Positions 1-10,690 of a stretch of 64,000 bases of DNA are shown here, in pieces; the first letter of the stretch is position 1; each line of letters opens with the position of its first letter. A model generated the notes under the pieces. It made no database searches. It was not told the origin of the DNA and worked only from the letters and a program-made list of their open reading frames with translations. The DNA is from Amphiduros pacificus (Eukaryota; Annelida; Polychaeta; Phyllodocida; Hesionidae). The position numbers were made by a program, and so were the translations under genes. The stretch spans positions 25,487,766 through 25,551,765 of the forward strand of contig OX439010.1 of the NCBI GenBank assembly GCA_949316495.1, in the 5' to 3' direction.

Positions 1-1062
1 AGAGCCATGAACAGCTGCAACAGAATGAAAACATCATCAATATATAATCAAGTAGAGCCATGAACAGCTGCAACAGAACAAAAACATCATCAATATATAA
101 ACACGTAGAGCCATGAACAGCTGCAACAGAACGAAAACATCATCAATAGATAAAATATAGATAAAAAAGTGGAACCATGAACAGCTACAACAGAAACAAT
201 ATATCAACACATACACAACCATGGAAGTGGAACCATGAACAGCTGCAGCAGAATAAATATATCAACACATAAATAATAACAAGTGGAACCATGAACAGCT
301 GCAACAGAATGAATTTATCAACACATAAATAATAACAAGTGGAACCATGAACAGCTGCAGCAGAAACAATATATCAACACATACACAACCATGGAAGTGG
401 AACCATGAACAGCTGCAGCAGAATGAATATATCAACACATAAATAATAACAAGTGGAACCATGAACAGCTGCAGCAGAATGAATATATCAACACATAAAT
501 AATAACAAGTGGAACCATGAACAGCTGCAGCAGAATAAATATATCAACACATAAATAATAACAAGTGGAACCATGAACAGCTGCAGCAGAATAAATATAT
601 CAACACATAAATAATAACAAGTGGAACCATGAACAGCTGCAACAGAATGAATATATCAACACATAAATAATAACAAGTGGAACCATGAACAGCTGCAGCA
701 GAATGAATATATCAACACATAAATAATAACAAGTGGAACCATGAACAGCTGCAGCAGAATAAATATATCAACACATAAATAATAACAAGTGGAACCATGA
801 ACAGCTGCAGCAGAATAAATATATCAACACATAAATAATAACAAGTGGAACCATGAACAGCTGCAACAGAATGAATATATCAACACATAAATAATAACAA
901 GTGGAACCATGAACAGCTGCAGCAGAATAAATATATCAACACATAAATAATAACAAGTGGAACCATGAACAGCTGCAGCAGAATAAATATATCAACACAT
1001 AAATAATAACAAGTGGAACCATGAACAGCTGCAACAGAATGAACACATCATCAATACATATA
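1..1062. repeat. 56-bp minisatellite
   Basis: About 19 head-to-tail units of roughly 56 bp fill the left end and run off the window edge. The typical unit contains AAGTGGAACCATGAACAGCT followed by GCAGCAGAAT and an AT-rich tail. The first three units (1-160) are divergent. The block between about 480 and 1000 is almost uniform, with variants CAGCAGAATAAA and CAACAGAATGAA interspersed, which points to recent homogenisation. Every unit carries a CAGCTG palindrome (E-box type). Open frames on the minus strand are a by-product of the period. Confidence 0.95.
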
Positions 1063-1257
1063 AACACGAACAAGTGTAACTACAACCACCATTAACAGCT
1101 GCAATGAAACAAACATGTCACAAACAAATACAAACAGCACATGTCTCAAGTATGTAACCGAAAAGTGTAACTACAATTGTAAACATCTTTAAGTGTAACC
1201 AAAACCGTAGAAACCTAAAAGTGTACAGTAAATGTCCCTCTTGAAATGAAGATTATC

Positions 1258-1538
1258 TTATCCCCTGATGGACAGGAAGGACATAAACGTCCCCATTGTT
1301 CTGGCTTAATGGCGTCATTTTGTAACATTCTGTTGGGATGCATATTGTTACAAAGTAATCATGGTAATGACGTCAGACTGCTTGAGTCATGAACTTTTGA
1401 CCCCAGTACTTTGCTGGGTATATTGAACAGGCATGGTTATAAATCAATATTGTATAATGAAACACTAATAAAAAAAATGGGCTGATCCTGTCAATGAACA
1501 AAATTTAAATACCGGTAGGCTAGTCCTTTAGGGGTTAG
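1258..1538 (-). mobile_element. piggyBac-type MITE, copy 1
   Basis: This element of about 280 bp is bounded by TTAT and TTAG, degenerate forms of the TTAA target. It has short inverted ends, CCCCTGATGGAC and the complement of GTCCTTTAGGGG. It lies in the opposite orientation to the copies at 5647 and 55710 and shares their internal blocks, including TCATGAACTTTTGACCCC and GACGTCAGACTG. It has no coding capacity. It sits just 3' of the last visible exon of the minus-strand MFS gene. Confidence 0.8.
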
Positions 1539-1566
1539 TTAGATACATGTATGTGTCGCAACTTAC

Positions 1567-4500
1567 CCCAGGTGCAGTGAACTTGTCAAGGGGGTATGAT
1601 CCTATTTCCATATTTATTGTCCTGAGAAACAAATTACAGCCTGGACCTAAAACATCAAAATCATCCTCAATGATCCAGTAATTTGACATATTCATGTTGC
1701 AAATATTTACCATAAATATCTAAAGCTTAAATATTTACTGCAGATCACTTGCCATGTGTAAATATATCACTGTGGACAACATTTATTCTCAAATTTTGTA
1801 TTTGATTTCTTTTTGCACTTTACTTAGCATGACACTGGGGACAGCTGAAGTATATAAATTTGAACAGGATGCCTGAAGTGTTGAACAACCAAACTTTACT
1901 TCATCTTTTGAAAAACAGTGACCTCTGCTCTTCCTTTAAAAACCCTGAGGTTTCAAATTCAACAACTGGCTCACCTGCTACCAGTCCAAATTGTCTGATG
2001 GCCATGAACACTGACATTACAGCTGTCCGGTCTTCTGTGGTCGTAACCCGAGCAATGTCTGCAAACAGTGCAGGTCCTACTCCTGTACCCACACCTGAAT
2101 AAAGACATAATAACTCAGAGTTTAATGGGATTGTTATAACCACCTGTAGAACCATGTTGCTGCTGTCAGGACAACCATGAGACACCAGGCACTGGACAAC
2201 TAAGGACCACCTGGTGCTGCTGTCAGGACAATTCAGGACCACCTGATGCTGCTGTCAGGATAATTCAGGACCACCTGGTGCTGCTGTCAGGACAACTCAG
2301 GACCACCTGGAACTGTTGTCAGGACAACTCAGGACCACCTGGTGCTGCTGTCAGGACAACAACTCATGTGTGTCAAAATCTTGAATACAGACTGACAAAG
2401 AAAAAAAATGAGCTAATTTACAGATTATGAAATTCTTTTTTTTTCCTGATCAACACTATTTTCTAATACTAACAAGTTACACATGATTTTCTCTGAAATT
2501 TAAGTGAAAAGATATTGAAATTTCCTTATTCATCGAATGTATGTTATGAAGGTAACACTGACCGGCAATGAAGCGTGCAGTCACGAGGAACCACGGGCTG
2601 ATGCCCAGGAAGTACATAATGTTGCCTGCAATCTCCCACAGGTTAGCAAACAGCAGGACATTCCTCGTCCCCCCCACCCGGTCTGACCACCTGCAAGTCA
2701 AAGGGAATTTATCTTATAGATGTCGACATAATAATGAATCCATATTTTCCAATCTGACCTATATAATCTGGTACATATCAGATTCATTGTCCCCAAACTC
2801 TTACTTCCAACCCCAACTACCCTATATACCCTTACACCCCAACCCTTATACCACTACCCTCATACCCCCACCCTCACACACACCTACCCTCACACCCCTA
2901 CCCTCACACCCCTACCTCCACACCCCATTCTCACATCCCTACCCTAACACCCTACCTTCACACCCCAACCCTTATACCACTACCCTTACCACACCTATAC
3001 CCATGCCTTACCCCCATCCTATCTTGACACCCCTATCTTGACACCCCAATCCCCACATCCCCAGCAGCAGCCTTACCTGCCCATTAGTGGTGCTGCTACG
3101 AGACCGGAGAGACAGAATGCCGACATGAGCAGACCCAGCATGTAGGGCTGACTGTCAAACCTCTCGCTCAGGTACAGCCATGCCGTCGGCAAAATTACAG
3201 CTGCAACAAAAATATGGTATATCTTAACTTAATATATAGCTAAAAGTAGTAGTAGTTTATGTTTATTTTTCAAAACAAAATCTACATCCTTACCCAAAAA
3301 AGTCACGACTCAAATGTAGTTACTTTGGACCCAAGGATAGTATTTGGTCATCCTTGAAAGTGAGCAAATTGTGTGAGGTATACATATATACAGCACTCTA
3401 TGCTACCAATTTACATCTGGGAAAAGCCAACAGGAATCCCAGTCCAATACTCCCAATGTCACATACTGTGCTCAGTTTCCATTGAAATACCTCAGAGGAG
3501 GCAATATATGTATGATAAGCTATTATGTTCAACCATAATAAAATGTGTAGTGAAGAATATCGACAAGCATACAATCATTTAAAACCTTGAAATATTTAAA
3601 AACATGAATTATTTTCACTAATGGACTATTTTAAACCATGAATTCCATTGCAATACCTCAGAGGAGGCGATATATGTATGATAAGCTATTATGTTCAACC
3701 ATAATAAAATGTGTAGTGAAGAATATCGACAAGCACACAATCATTTAAAACCTTGAAATATTTAAAAACATGAATTATTTTAATTAATGGAGTATTTAAA
3801 ACCATAAAGTGTTTAAATCAAGGGAATATTTAATTCAATGGAGTATTTAATATAATTTAACACTATCATCTAAGTCCTGAAGTATCTAAAACCATGGAAT
3901 ATTTAAATCAATGGAATAATTGAAACCATTGAGTATCTAAAACCATTGAGTATTTGAAACCATGGAATATCTAAAACCACGCAGTATTTAAAACCATGGA
4001 GTATTTAAACCCATGGAGTATTTAAACCCATGGAGTATCTAAAACCATGGTTATAATTATTTAGCTTTAAGTTAATGCATTACAAATATGGTACTGCCCT
4101 TTTTCAATAATGTCATTTTCTGGGATATTATAATACAATGTACATGTATGTGCAATGAATCATTTTATTCCATCTACATAGTGTAATTTTTTACAAAATC
4201 TAAAAATAAATCTAGACATAAAACCGGCGTAAGACATTAACTTACAACATTGTCCATCTCAAATGGAATCACATATTTTGGTCAATATCTCAGTAAAATG
4301 TTTAAACATTCATTTCATCGAGTACTAAGTCATAATTCATCCAGGGTCTCTCAGTAGGAACATGTTACACTGACCTCAATTAGTATCTAGTATTGATACT
4401 AGTACTTCAGTAGTAGTACCAGTTGTACAATTATTACAGTAGCACACATCATGATCAATCATGTACTTTCAGTATTATTTTTGCATGTCAAACCTTACCA

Positions 4501-4574
4501 TATTCAATCCCTCCTAATAAAAAGAAAAAGCCAATGACAATGTATGTCAATTTTTTCTTTCTTTTTGGGGTCAT
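1567..4574 (-). CDS. Major facilitator superfamily transporter, 5' part (MFSD8-like)
   Basis: Five minus-strand coding exons join in phase: 4574-4499, 3200-3077, 2690-2563, 2094-1975 and 1646-1567. All introns are GT-AG. Together they give 176 residues from ATG at 4574, beginning MTPKRKKKLTYIVIG, and the gene continues beyond the left edge. Hydrophobic segments lie near residues 10-32, 46-64, 80-95, 100-120 and 137-150. GRWSDRVGGTRN at about residues 66-77 is the MFS cytoplasmic loop signature (motif A). The segments VGTGVGPALFADIARVTT and KFTAPG recall the animal MFSD8-like and SPX-MFS-like families. Those are solute carriers of internal membranes; the substrate here cannot be told. About 350 residues are missing. 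The start is chosen because the frame opens with a basic N terminus directly before the first membrane segment. It is head to head with the phosphoesterase gene starting at 6175. Confidence 0.85.
2150..2362. repeat. 33-bp minisatellite in MFS intron
   Basis: About six imperfect units of GACAACTCAGGACCACCTGG plus TGCTGCTGTCAG lie in the intron between the exons at 2563 and 2094. Some units differ by 1 to 3 bases (GACAATTCAGG, GGAACTGTTGTC). Confidence 0.85.
2795..3062. repeat. CA/C-rich degenerate simple repeat
   Basis: The plus strand is almost free of G and repeats ACCCTCACACCCCT-like units of 10 to 15 bp with heavy drift. On the minus (transcribed) strand it is G/T-rich and lies in the MFS intron just after the exon 3200-3077. 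Confidence 0.75.
3477..4050. repeat. 166-bp tandem duplication and short ATTTAAAACCATGG-type repeats
   Basis: Two copies of a 166-bp segment begin at 3477 and 3643. Both contain ATACCTCAGAGGAGGC and AAAATGTGTAGTGAAGAATA, with only a few differences. From about 3590 to 4050 the sequence decays into 14 to 18 bp units of the form GGAGTATTTAAAACCAT. All of it lies in the first MFS intron. No coding signal is seen. Confidence 0.85.
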
Positions 4575-4725
4575 CTTCACGACTGCATTATCATAACAGA
4601 TTAATTAACATCACACAGTTCCCATGACAGTGATTCACAATCATGATTGCTGTCTCTGTTCTGACCAAATGTTCTGAAGAGTCAAGCTCAACTTGGTGCA
4701 TGTCTTGTGATTCAATCATAATTTG

Positions 4726-4741
4726 CCACCAGATGGCAGTA
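4726..4741 (+). promoter_or_regulatory. CTCF-like binding motif between divergent genes
   Basis: CCACCAGATGGCAGTA matches the bilaterian CTCF core (CCASYAGRKGGCRS) at all informative positions. It lies about 150 bp upstream of the MFS start codon, in the shared upstream region of the MFS gene (minus) and the phosphoesterase gene (plus). The match is seen directly; binding is inference. Confidence 0.45.
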
Positions 4742-5646
4742 CTTCATCTTGATATTGGTTTCAAACATGAAATCTTCCCTTGTTACCTTCAGGGGTTTGC
4801 AATCTGATATAATGCATAAGATACTGATATCCATCTGGCAATTTACAACTTTTTGTTCACAAGTCAAGCTATTTGTAAAACTGGTCAACATGTGTCATCA
4901 GTTATTTCTCAGCTGGTTAGTGTTTTACCATTTTCGTTGAACACCTCTTGGCAAAATCTTTATTGAAAAAGAAATATTTATCCTTTTTGATAAATGGTAA
5001 GACCGTTATCAATTAATCATATTTATTTTGTGTTGAAAGTATTTTCAAATTACAAATCAATTAATTTACTGACACTGATTAGGTAATTCCATTGAGGGGA
5101 CGACTTGGTCTGTGTGTGCCTCTGGTGGACAGTATGCTATGTGTATGTTAGGCAATGCAATGTTTACAACATGACAACCTGGTGAACAAATGTTTCAATG
5201 AGCCTGAGAACCAACTAGGAAGTTCTGGAGTTAATTACTCTGATCTAAAATTGTCTATGACTCATGCTAATGTTTGTCCCATATTGAATACATGAAGGAT
5301 ACACATAGATCCGTCACACCTCCAAGGAGGTTAATCTGATGAAACCTGACGAAACCATTGACTCACAATACGACTCACAAATTGCACAAATCTGCAGTGT
5401 TGGCACATGACAGAAACTTTTAGTCTGTGAATGTGAGTATTTTATACGTATCTGACAGTAAATAGGATATCATTTTGTGATTTCGGATTTTTAAAAAGAC
5501 CTGTCATATCCATAACAAAACTCTAAAGTGAGAATTAAACATGCTGAGGAATATACAGTCAAATGTTGAATATTATCTGATGGAGATTGCTCGATTTTCA
5601 GGGTAGGTTCATGAATGTTTAATCTTTCTTGGCACAAACTGGTTTC

Positions 5647-5952
5647 TTAAACCCCTAATGGACTAGCCTATCTAAATTTTGTGAATTGGCAGGACTAACC
5701 ATTTTTTTCTGGACTAGTGTATCTACGTACTAAATTAATTAAATTTATAACCATGGTTTATAACCAACTTGGGCTGCAATTTGTCACAATGTAATTATGA
5801 AAATGATATCAGACAGCTTGGATCATGAACTTTTGACCCCAGTGCTTTGTTGAGCACATTGAATAACCATGGTTACAACTTTCATTAATATAGTTTGCAG
5901 ATACACTGGTTGAAAAAAAATTGGTTAGTCAGGCTAGTCCATGAAGGGTTAA
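5647..5952 (+). mobile_element. piggyBac-type MITE, copy 2
   Basis: A 306-bp element is flanked by TTAA at 5647-5650 and 5949-5952. Its ends are inverted, ACCCCTAATGGACTAGCC against the complement of GGCTAGTCCATGAAGGG. The inverted similarity extends inward for about 60 bp, through GGACTAGTGTATCT and AGATACACTGG. It has no coding capacity and lies about 220 bp upstream of the start codon of the phosphoesterase gene. Confidence 0.85.
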
Positions 5953-6174
5953 GGGCATCTGAACTACGGTAAATAAAAGATGATAGCTTATTGTTAGACA
6001 GGTGTCAATGAGGCAAAGCAGTGTAATAAACATCTGGACAATTAGTTGAAACCGTGACAGCTTTTATGTTGTTCACAGCTAGATGTTTATAAGACGACAT
6101 TGTGACTTCATGTTAAATGTATTTAACTGACCATTTTTTTATTATTATCACACAGTTTAACAATTGCTTACGCA

Positions 6175-9100
6175 ATGTTGCGGAAATACAGGAGAATGTT
6201 TGCCTCGATGCTCAGCCCAAATTCAGAAGCTGGTTCTGTTGCCAATTTTTCTGTAGCAGATGGCTCCCAAATACCAGTCCATCCAGACTCCAAAAATCCC
6301 ACATATTGCTGGGAAAAACTTCAAGTGAACCAGACGGTGATCAGACCTACTCCTCTGAGCCCAGATACTCCTGTAAGGCCAGACCACGTCAGGTGGGTAT
6401 AAGTGTTCACAATTTATGAAAATAGATGGATTGCAAACTGAATTAATCATGGTTACCAAGGTTGTTGATTTTCTAACTAACTCTGCTTTCATTGCTCAGA
6501 AAAGTGCATCAGAGTGCTATGTAATGACATCATAAGTTGTGGCCAATCCTGATCGCAAACTACAGGCAATGGAGGCAGTGGTAGTTGGAGAATCAGCTTC
6601 ATCTGTAATGCAGAGAAATGGACTCCACTTGATGTTTCCTTATTTCCATGATTTTGTTGTTGTTTATTTGTTTATTTTAAGTTTTGTAATTATAATAATT
6701 AAAATTGTGATTATGGAGAATGTTTTTTTTCCTAGAGATTTGCACTTAGGATTTAGTTTTAATAGCACTAACATGCAATTATTCTACATTTTATATAGCC
6801 CAATTGCAGGTTAACATCTTGCCCCATTGAGAACAACATGGCGGAAGTGCACAAAAAAAACAAAACATCAAAAGTGTGCTCAAAAAGCTCGTTAAAATCC
6901 AATCAATGAAAAACAAGATGGTAACCTGCAGACACATAATGAGAAAGTTTCCATCAGATGAAGACTAACACTAATTATATTTGTACTTTTACAGATTTGT
7001 TTGTGTATCTGACACACACAACCGCACCAGCTTTCCAAACATGATCAATATTCCGGAGGGCGATGTCCTTCTTCATGGTGGAGATTTTAGCATGGTAGGC
7101 GCCGTCAATGAAGTGAAACAGTTTAATGAATGGCTGGGTCAGTATTTTCAGTTTAATCTCTTCAGTCCATTCACCTACAGAATCCAGCTGACCTCCCCTG
7201 TCCCTTCTCCTACAGAATAAGGCTGACCTCTTCCGTCCTTTCTCCTACAGTTAGTCTGACCTCTCCTATTCTCCTGCATAGTCAGATTGACCTCTTCTAT
7301 CTATTATTCTAGAGTCAGGTTGACCTTCTATCTATTATTCTAGAGTCAGATTGACTTCTTCTATCTATTATTCTAGAGTCTGGTTGACCTCTTCTATCCA
7401 TTTCTCCAGCAGAGTCAGGTTGACCTTTTCTATCCATTCTTCTAGAGTCAGTTTGACCTCTCCTATCCATTCTTCTAGAGTCAGGTTGACCTCTTCTATC
7501 CATTCTTCTAGAGTCAGGTTGGCCTTTTCAGTCCATTCTTTTGTACAGCATCATTTTTGTCTCTGGAGTAAACACATATTCATTCAATCAATGTGAAAAG
7601 TATCTTAAAAAATGGTATCACGAATGTAAACTTGTAAATGCAACAAGCAAAATATAAAAGTTCTGAGACAGAATATTGTTTGTGGAAGAATGCAAGTGTT
7701 TTGTTTTTTTTGTAAATTGAGGGCATAAACTGATGTGAAAATTCTGGACTATTTATCTGGCACAAATTAATCAAACTGGGTCTTCTTATATTTTCAACAG
7801 GAACACTTCCCCATAAACGCAAGATAGTAATAGCTGGGAATCATGACTTGATATTTGATGAGGAATTGTCAGGGTTCTCCCGCCATGGATGTAACTTGGC
7901 AGGTGAGAGGGAGAAAATGAAGGTGGAGGGAATTAGTCATGCCTACAGTCTACTGACAAACTGTATCTACCTTCAAGATGCCGAGATTGTAGTGGCGGGA
8001 ATTAGAATATATGGCTCACCCTGGTACGTCCCATCACAAATATTATAAATAATATATTAGATTTTTCAATATATTGCATTTATTCAGTCAAAAGAATGAT
8101 GTATGTTTCAATGTTTGTTTTCAGGCAGCCAGAGTTTGGAGGCTGGGGATTCAATTTGGAACGAGGCCAAGATTGCCTGGATAAGTGGAACCTCATCCCA
8201 GAGAATATAGATGTCCTCATGACACATGGACCTCCTATAGGTGAGTGATCAAACCTCATCCCAGAGAATATAGATGTCCTCATGGACCTCCTATAGGTGA
8301 GTGATCAGACCTCATCCCAGAGAATATAGATGTCCTCATGACACATGGACCTCCTATAGGTGAGTGGTCAGACCTCATCTCAGAGAATATAGATGTCCTC
8401 ATGACACATGGACCTCCTATAGGTGAGTGATCAGACCTCATCTCAGAGAATATAGATGTCCTCATGGACCTCCTATAAGTGAGTGATCAGACCTCATCCC
8501 AGAGAATATAGATGTCCTCATGACACATGGACCTCCTATAGGTGAGTGGTCAGACCTCATCCCAGAGAATATAGATGTACTCATGGACCTCCTATAGGTG
8601 AGTAATCAGACCTCATCCCCGAGAATATAGATGTCCTCATGGACCTCCTATAGGTGAGTGATCAGACCTCATCCCAGAGAATATAGATGTCCTCATGACA
8701 CATGGACCTCCTATAGGTGAGAAGTCAGACCTCATCCCAGAGAATATAGATGTCCTCATGACACATGGACCTCCTATAGGTGAGTGATCAGACCTCATCC
8801 CAGAGAATATAGATGTCCTCATGACACATGGACCTCCTATAGGTGAGTGATCAGACCTCATCCCAGAGAATATAGATGTCCTCATGACACATGGACCTCC
8901 TATAGATGAGTGATCAGACCTCATCTCAGAGAATATAGATGTCCTCATGACACATGGACCTCCTATAGGTGAGTGGTCAGACCTCATCCCAGAGAATATA
9001 GATGTCCTCATGACACATGGACCTCCTATAGATGAGTGGTCAGACCTCATCTCAGAGAATATAGATGTCCTCATGACACATGGACCTCCTATAGGTGAGT

Positions 9101-10191
9101 GGTCAGACCTCATCCCAGAGAATATAGATGTCCTCATGACACATGGACCTCCTATAGATGAGTGATCAGACCTCATCTCAGAGAATATAGATGTCCTCAT
9201 GACACATGGACCTCCTATAGGTGAGTGATCAGACCTCATCCCAGAGAATATAGATGTCCTCATGACACATGGACCTCCTATAGGTGAGTGGTCTGACCTC
9301 ATCCCAGAGAATATAGATGTCCCCATGACACATGGACCTCCTATAGGTGAGTGGTCAGACCTCATCCCAGAGAATATAGATGTCCTCATGACACATGGAC
9401 CTCCTATAGATGAGTGATCAAACCTCATGGACATAATTGGTTAAACCTGTTTTATATGAGTGATTAGACCCCTTCACATGAGTACCTAAACCTTAACAAG
9501 AGGATAGGATGTAAATGCTTCATCACAATCACATTCAATAAGTGGCCTAGATATTGAATATAGGATGTAATGTTGTAGGGCATGGAGATCTGTGTCGGAG
9601 CAGGGAGCGAGCAGGATGTGTCGAGCTGCTGCACACAATACAATACAGAGTCAAACCCAAATACCACATCTTTGGTCACATCCATGAAGGCAAGTTTGAA
9701 CATATTGTTGTCCGCATTATTGACAAGAAAGAGTTTTTGTAGAATAAATAATGCTATGCTATTAAAATTATTTTTTATACACTCATAATGTAGACTTTTC
9801 ATAAAGAGAAAGTACCAAGAATTATTTTTCACAACAAAATAACTGAAATTATTTGGACAGATGATACACAAATGTTGTGAATTTTTGACTTCACACACTA
9901 TCTACATTTTTCATAAAGAAATTTTTCATTTTTGCCTTTAGAGGGACAAGTAATATATTGCATTTATTTATAATTAGATTGATGACATTTATTTCAGATC
10001 CTGGAATGACATCAGATGGCACCACTTCCTTCATCAATGCTTGCACCTGCAATCTCAGCTACAGACCAAAACAATCAGCCATTGTATTTGACTTGCCACT
10101 ACCAGAGGGCGTTAGTAAAGATGATATTCAACTGGTTCCTGGACAAGGAATTTCACAGTTGCCACATGATTCATCTGTCGACGCTGAATAA
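6175..10191 (+). CDS. MPPED-like metallophosphoesterase
   Basis: Six coding exons join in phase: 6175-6392, 6995-7137, 7801-8023, 8125-8240, 9579-9689 and 9998-10191, giving 334 residues. The product belongs to the MPPED1/MPPED2 (239AB) family of calcineurin-like phosphodiesterases. Metal-site motifs are complete: SDTH (D79, H81), GGDF (D103), GNHD (N134, H135), MTHGPP (H229) and FGHIH (H267, H269). Vertebrate MPPED2, as I recall it, has Gly in place of the first His of GHxH, which lowers its activity; this protein keeps the His. Residues 73-310 align with the family throughout; the N-terminal 72 and the last 25 residues look lineage-specific. An acceptor-like CACACAG ends at 6155, so a 5' UTR intron is likely. 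Oddities: the 3' end of the fourth exon is amplified into a minisatellite, and the intron after 9689 starts with GC. AATAAA follows at 10233. Confidence 0.92.
7165..7545. repeat. 33-bp pyrimidine-rich minisatellite in intron
   Basis: About 11 units resembling GAGTCAGGTTGACCTCTTCT plus ATCCATTCTTCTA start within 30 bp of the donor at 7138. The first units read TTCTCCTACAG and so resemble 3' splice sites. Later units have TTCTTCTAGAG instead. Open frames on both strands reflect the 33-bp period. Confidence 0.9.
8188..9428 (+). repeat. Exon-derived minisatellite carrying copies of a splice donor
   Basis: About 20 units of 63 bp (some 56 bp, lacking a CACATG-type segment) follow the fourth exon of the phosphoesterase gene. 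The first unit is the exon's own 3' end. It encodes NLIPENIDVLMTHGPPIG, which contains the metal-binding His229, followed by the donor GTGAGT. Each further unit repeats the coding block and the donor. About 16 of 20 keep GTGAG; at least four read ATAGATGAG, so the GT is lost. Because 63 is a multiple of 3, units with TGG in place of TGA stay open, as at 8947-9165. G and A variants alternate between 8881 and 9165, a 126-bp higher-order unit. Confidence 0.95.
9690..9997 (+). other. GC-AG intron of the phosphoesterase gene
   Basis: The exon ending CATGAAG is followed by GCAAGT, and the next exon opens after TTTATTTCAG. Only this GC donor keeps the frame, giving FGHIHEDPGMTSDGTT. The nearest GT downstream (9694) would shift it. 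AG|GCAAGT is the usual consensus of the minor GC-AG class. Confidence 0.7.
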
Positions 10192-10232
10192 GAAAATGAG
10201 ACATGGAATCAACTGAAATATTTTTGAGCAAA

Positions 10233-10238
10233 AATAAA
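10233..10238 (+). terminator. Polyadenylation signal of the phosphoesterase gene
   Basis: AATAAA lies 42 bp after the stop codon TAA at 10189-10191 and is followed by a T-rich stretch. Confidence 0.6.
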
Positions 10239-10526
10239 GAAGAGGAAGTTATTTTACAGACGTGACTTGAGGTGTATGTAGGTCAAGCGTTCAACCTTAA
10301 GGATCTCATACAGACAAAGCGCACTGACTTTATTTTTTAAAATCTTTTAATGCACCTAATAAGATGTTCTTTTTGGACTTAATAAAATGTTGGTTCCCAT
10401 CTGAACGTAGAAAAGAGACAGTTATAATTGGAAATTCTGAAAATACAATTCATCATGGTTTATCATAGCAAATAACATGTATATTGTTATATGCTGAGTA
10501 AGTCTTATTCTCTGTTTTCCCCACAG

Positions 10527-10579
10527 GCGAAACCATTGACTGGTTTACTGCTGAACACATTGAAGTGATACTGAAATAA
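10527..10579 (+). CDS. Possible alternative 3' exon
   Basis: CCCCACAG at 10519-10526 looks like a splice acceptor. The frame beginning two bases in reads ETIDWFTAEHIEVILK and then stops. It could be an alternative last exon of the phosphoesterase gene or chance. No clear phase-1 donor in the preceding exon was identified. Confidence 0.2.
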
Positions 10580-10690
10580 TTACCTATGTCTACTGTGATA
10601 AACAACATTTATGAAACATCATTTTTACATTGCTTTGAATTGACATTTACTGAAGATTAATGAAATGTTACAGAAAGGAGTAATATATTT

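Noticed and set aside
2568-3041. 157-residue plus-strand frame
   Set aside because: It is the antisense of an MFS exon followed by a C/A-rich simple repeat.
8637-9434. 265-residue minus-strand frame
   Set aside because: It is the antisense of the exon-derived 63-bp minisatellite.
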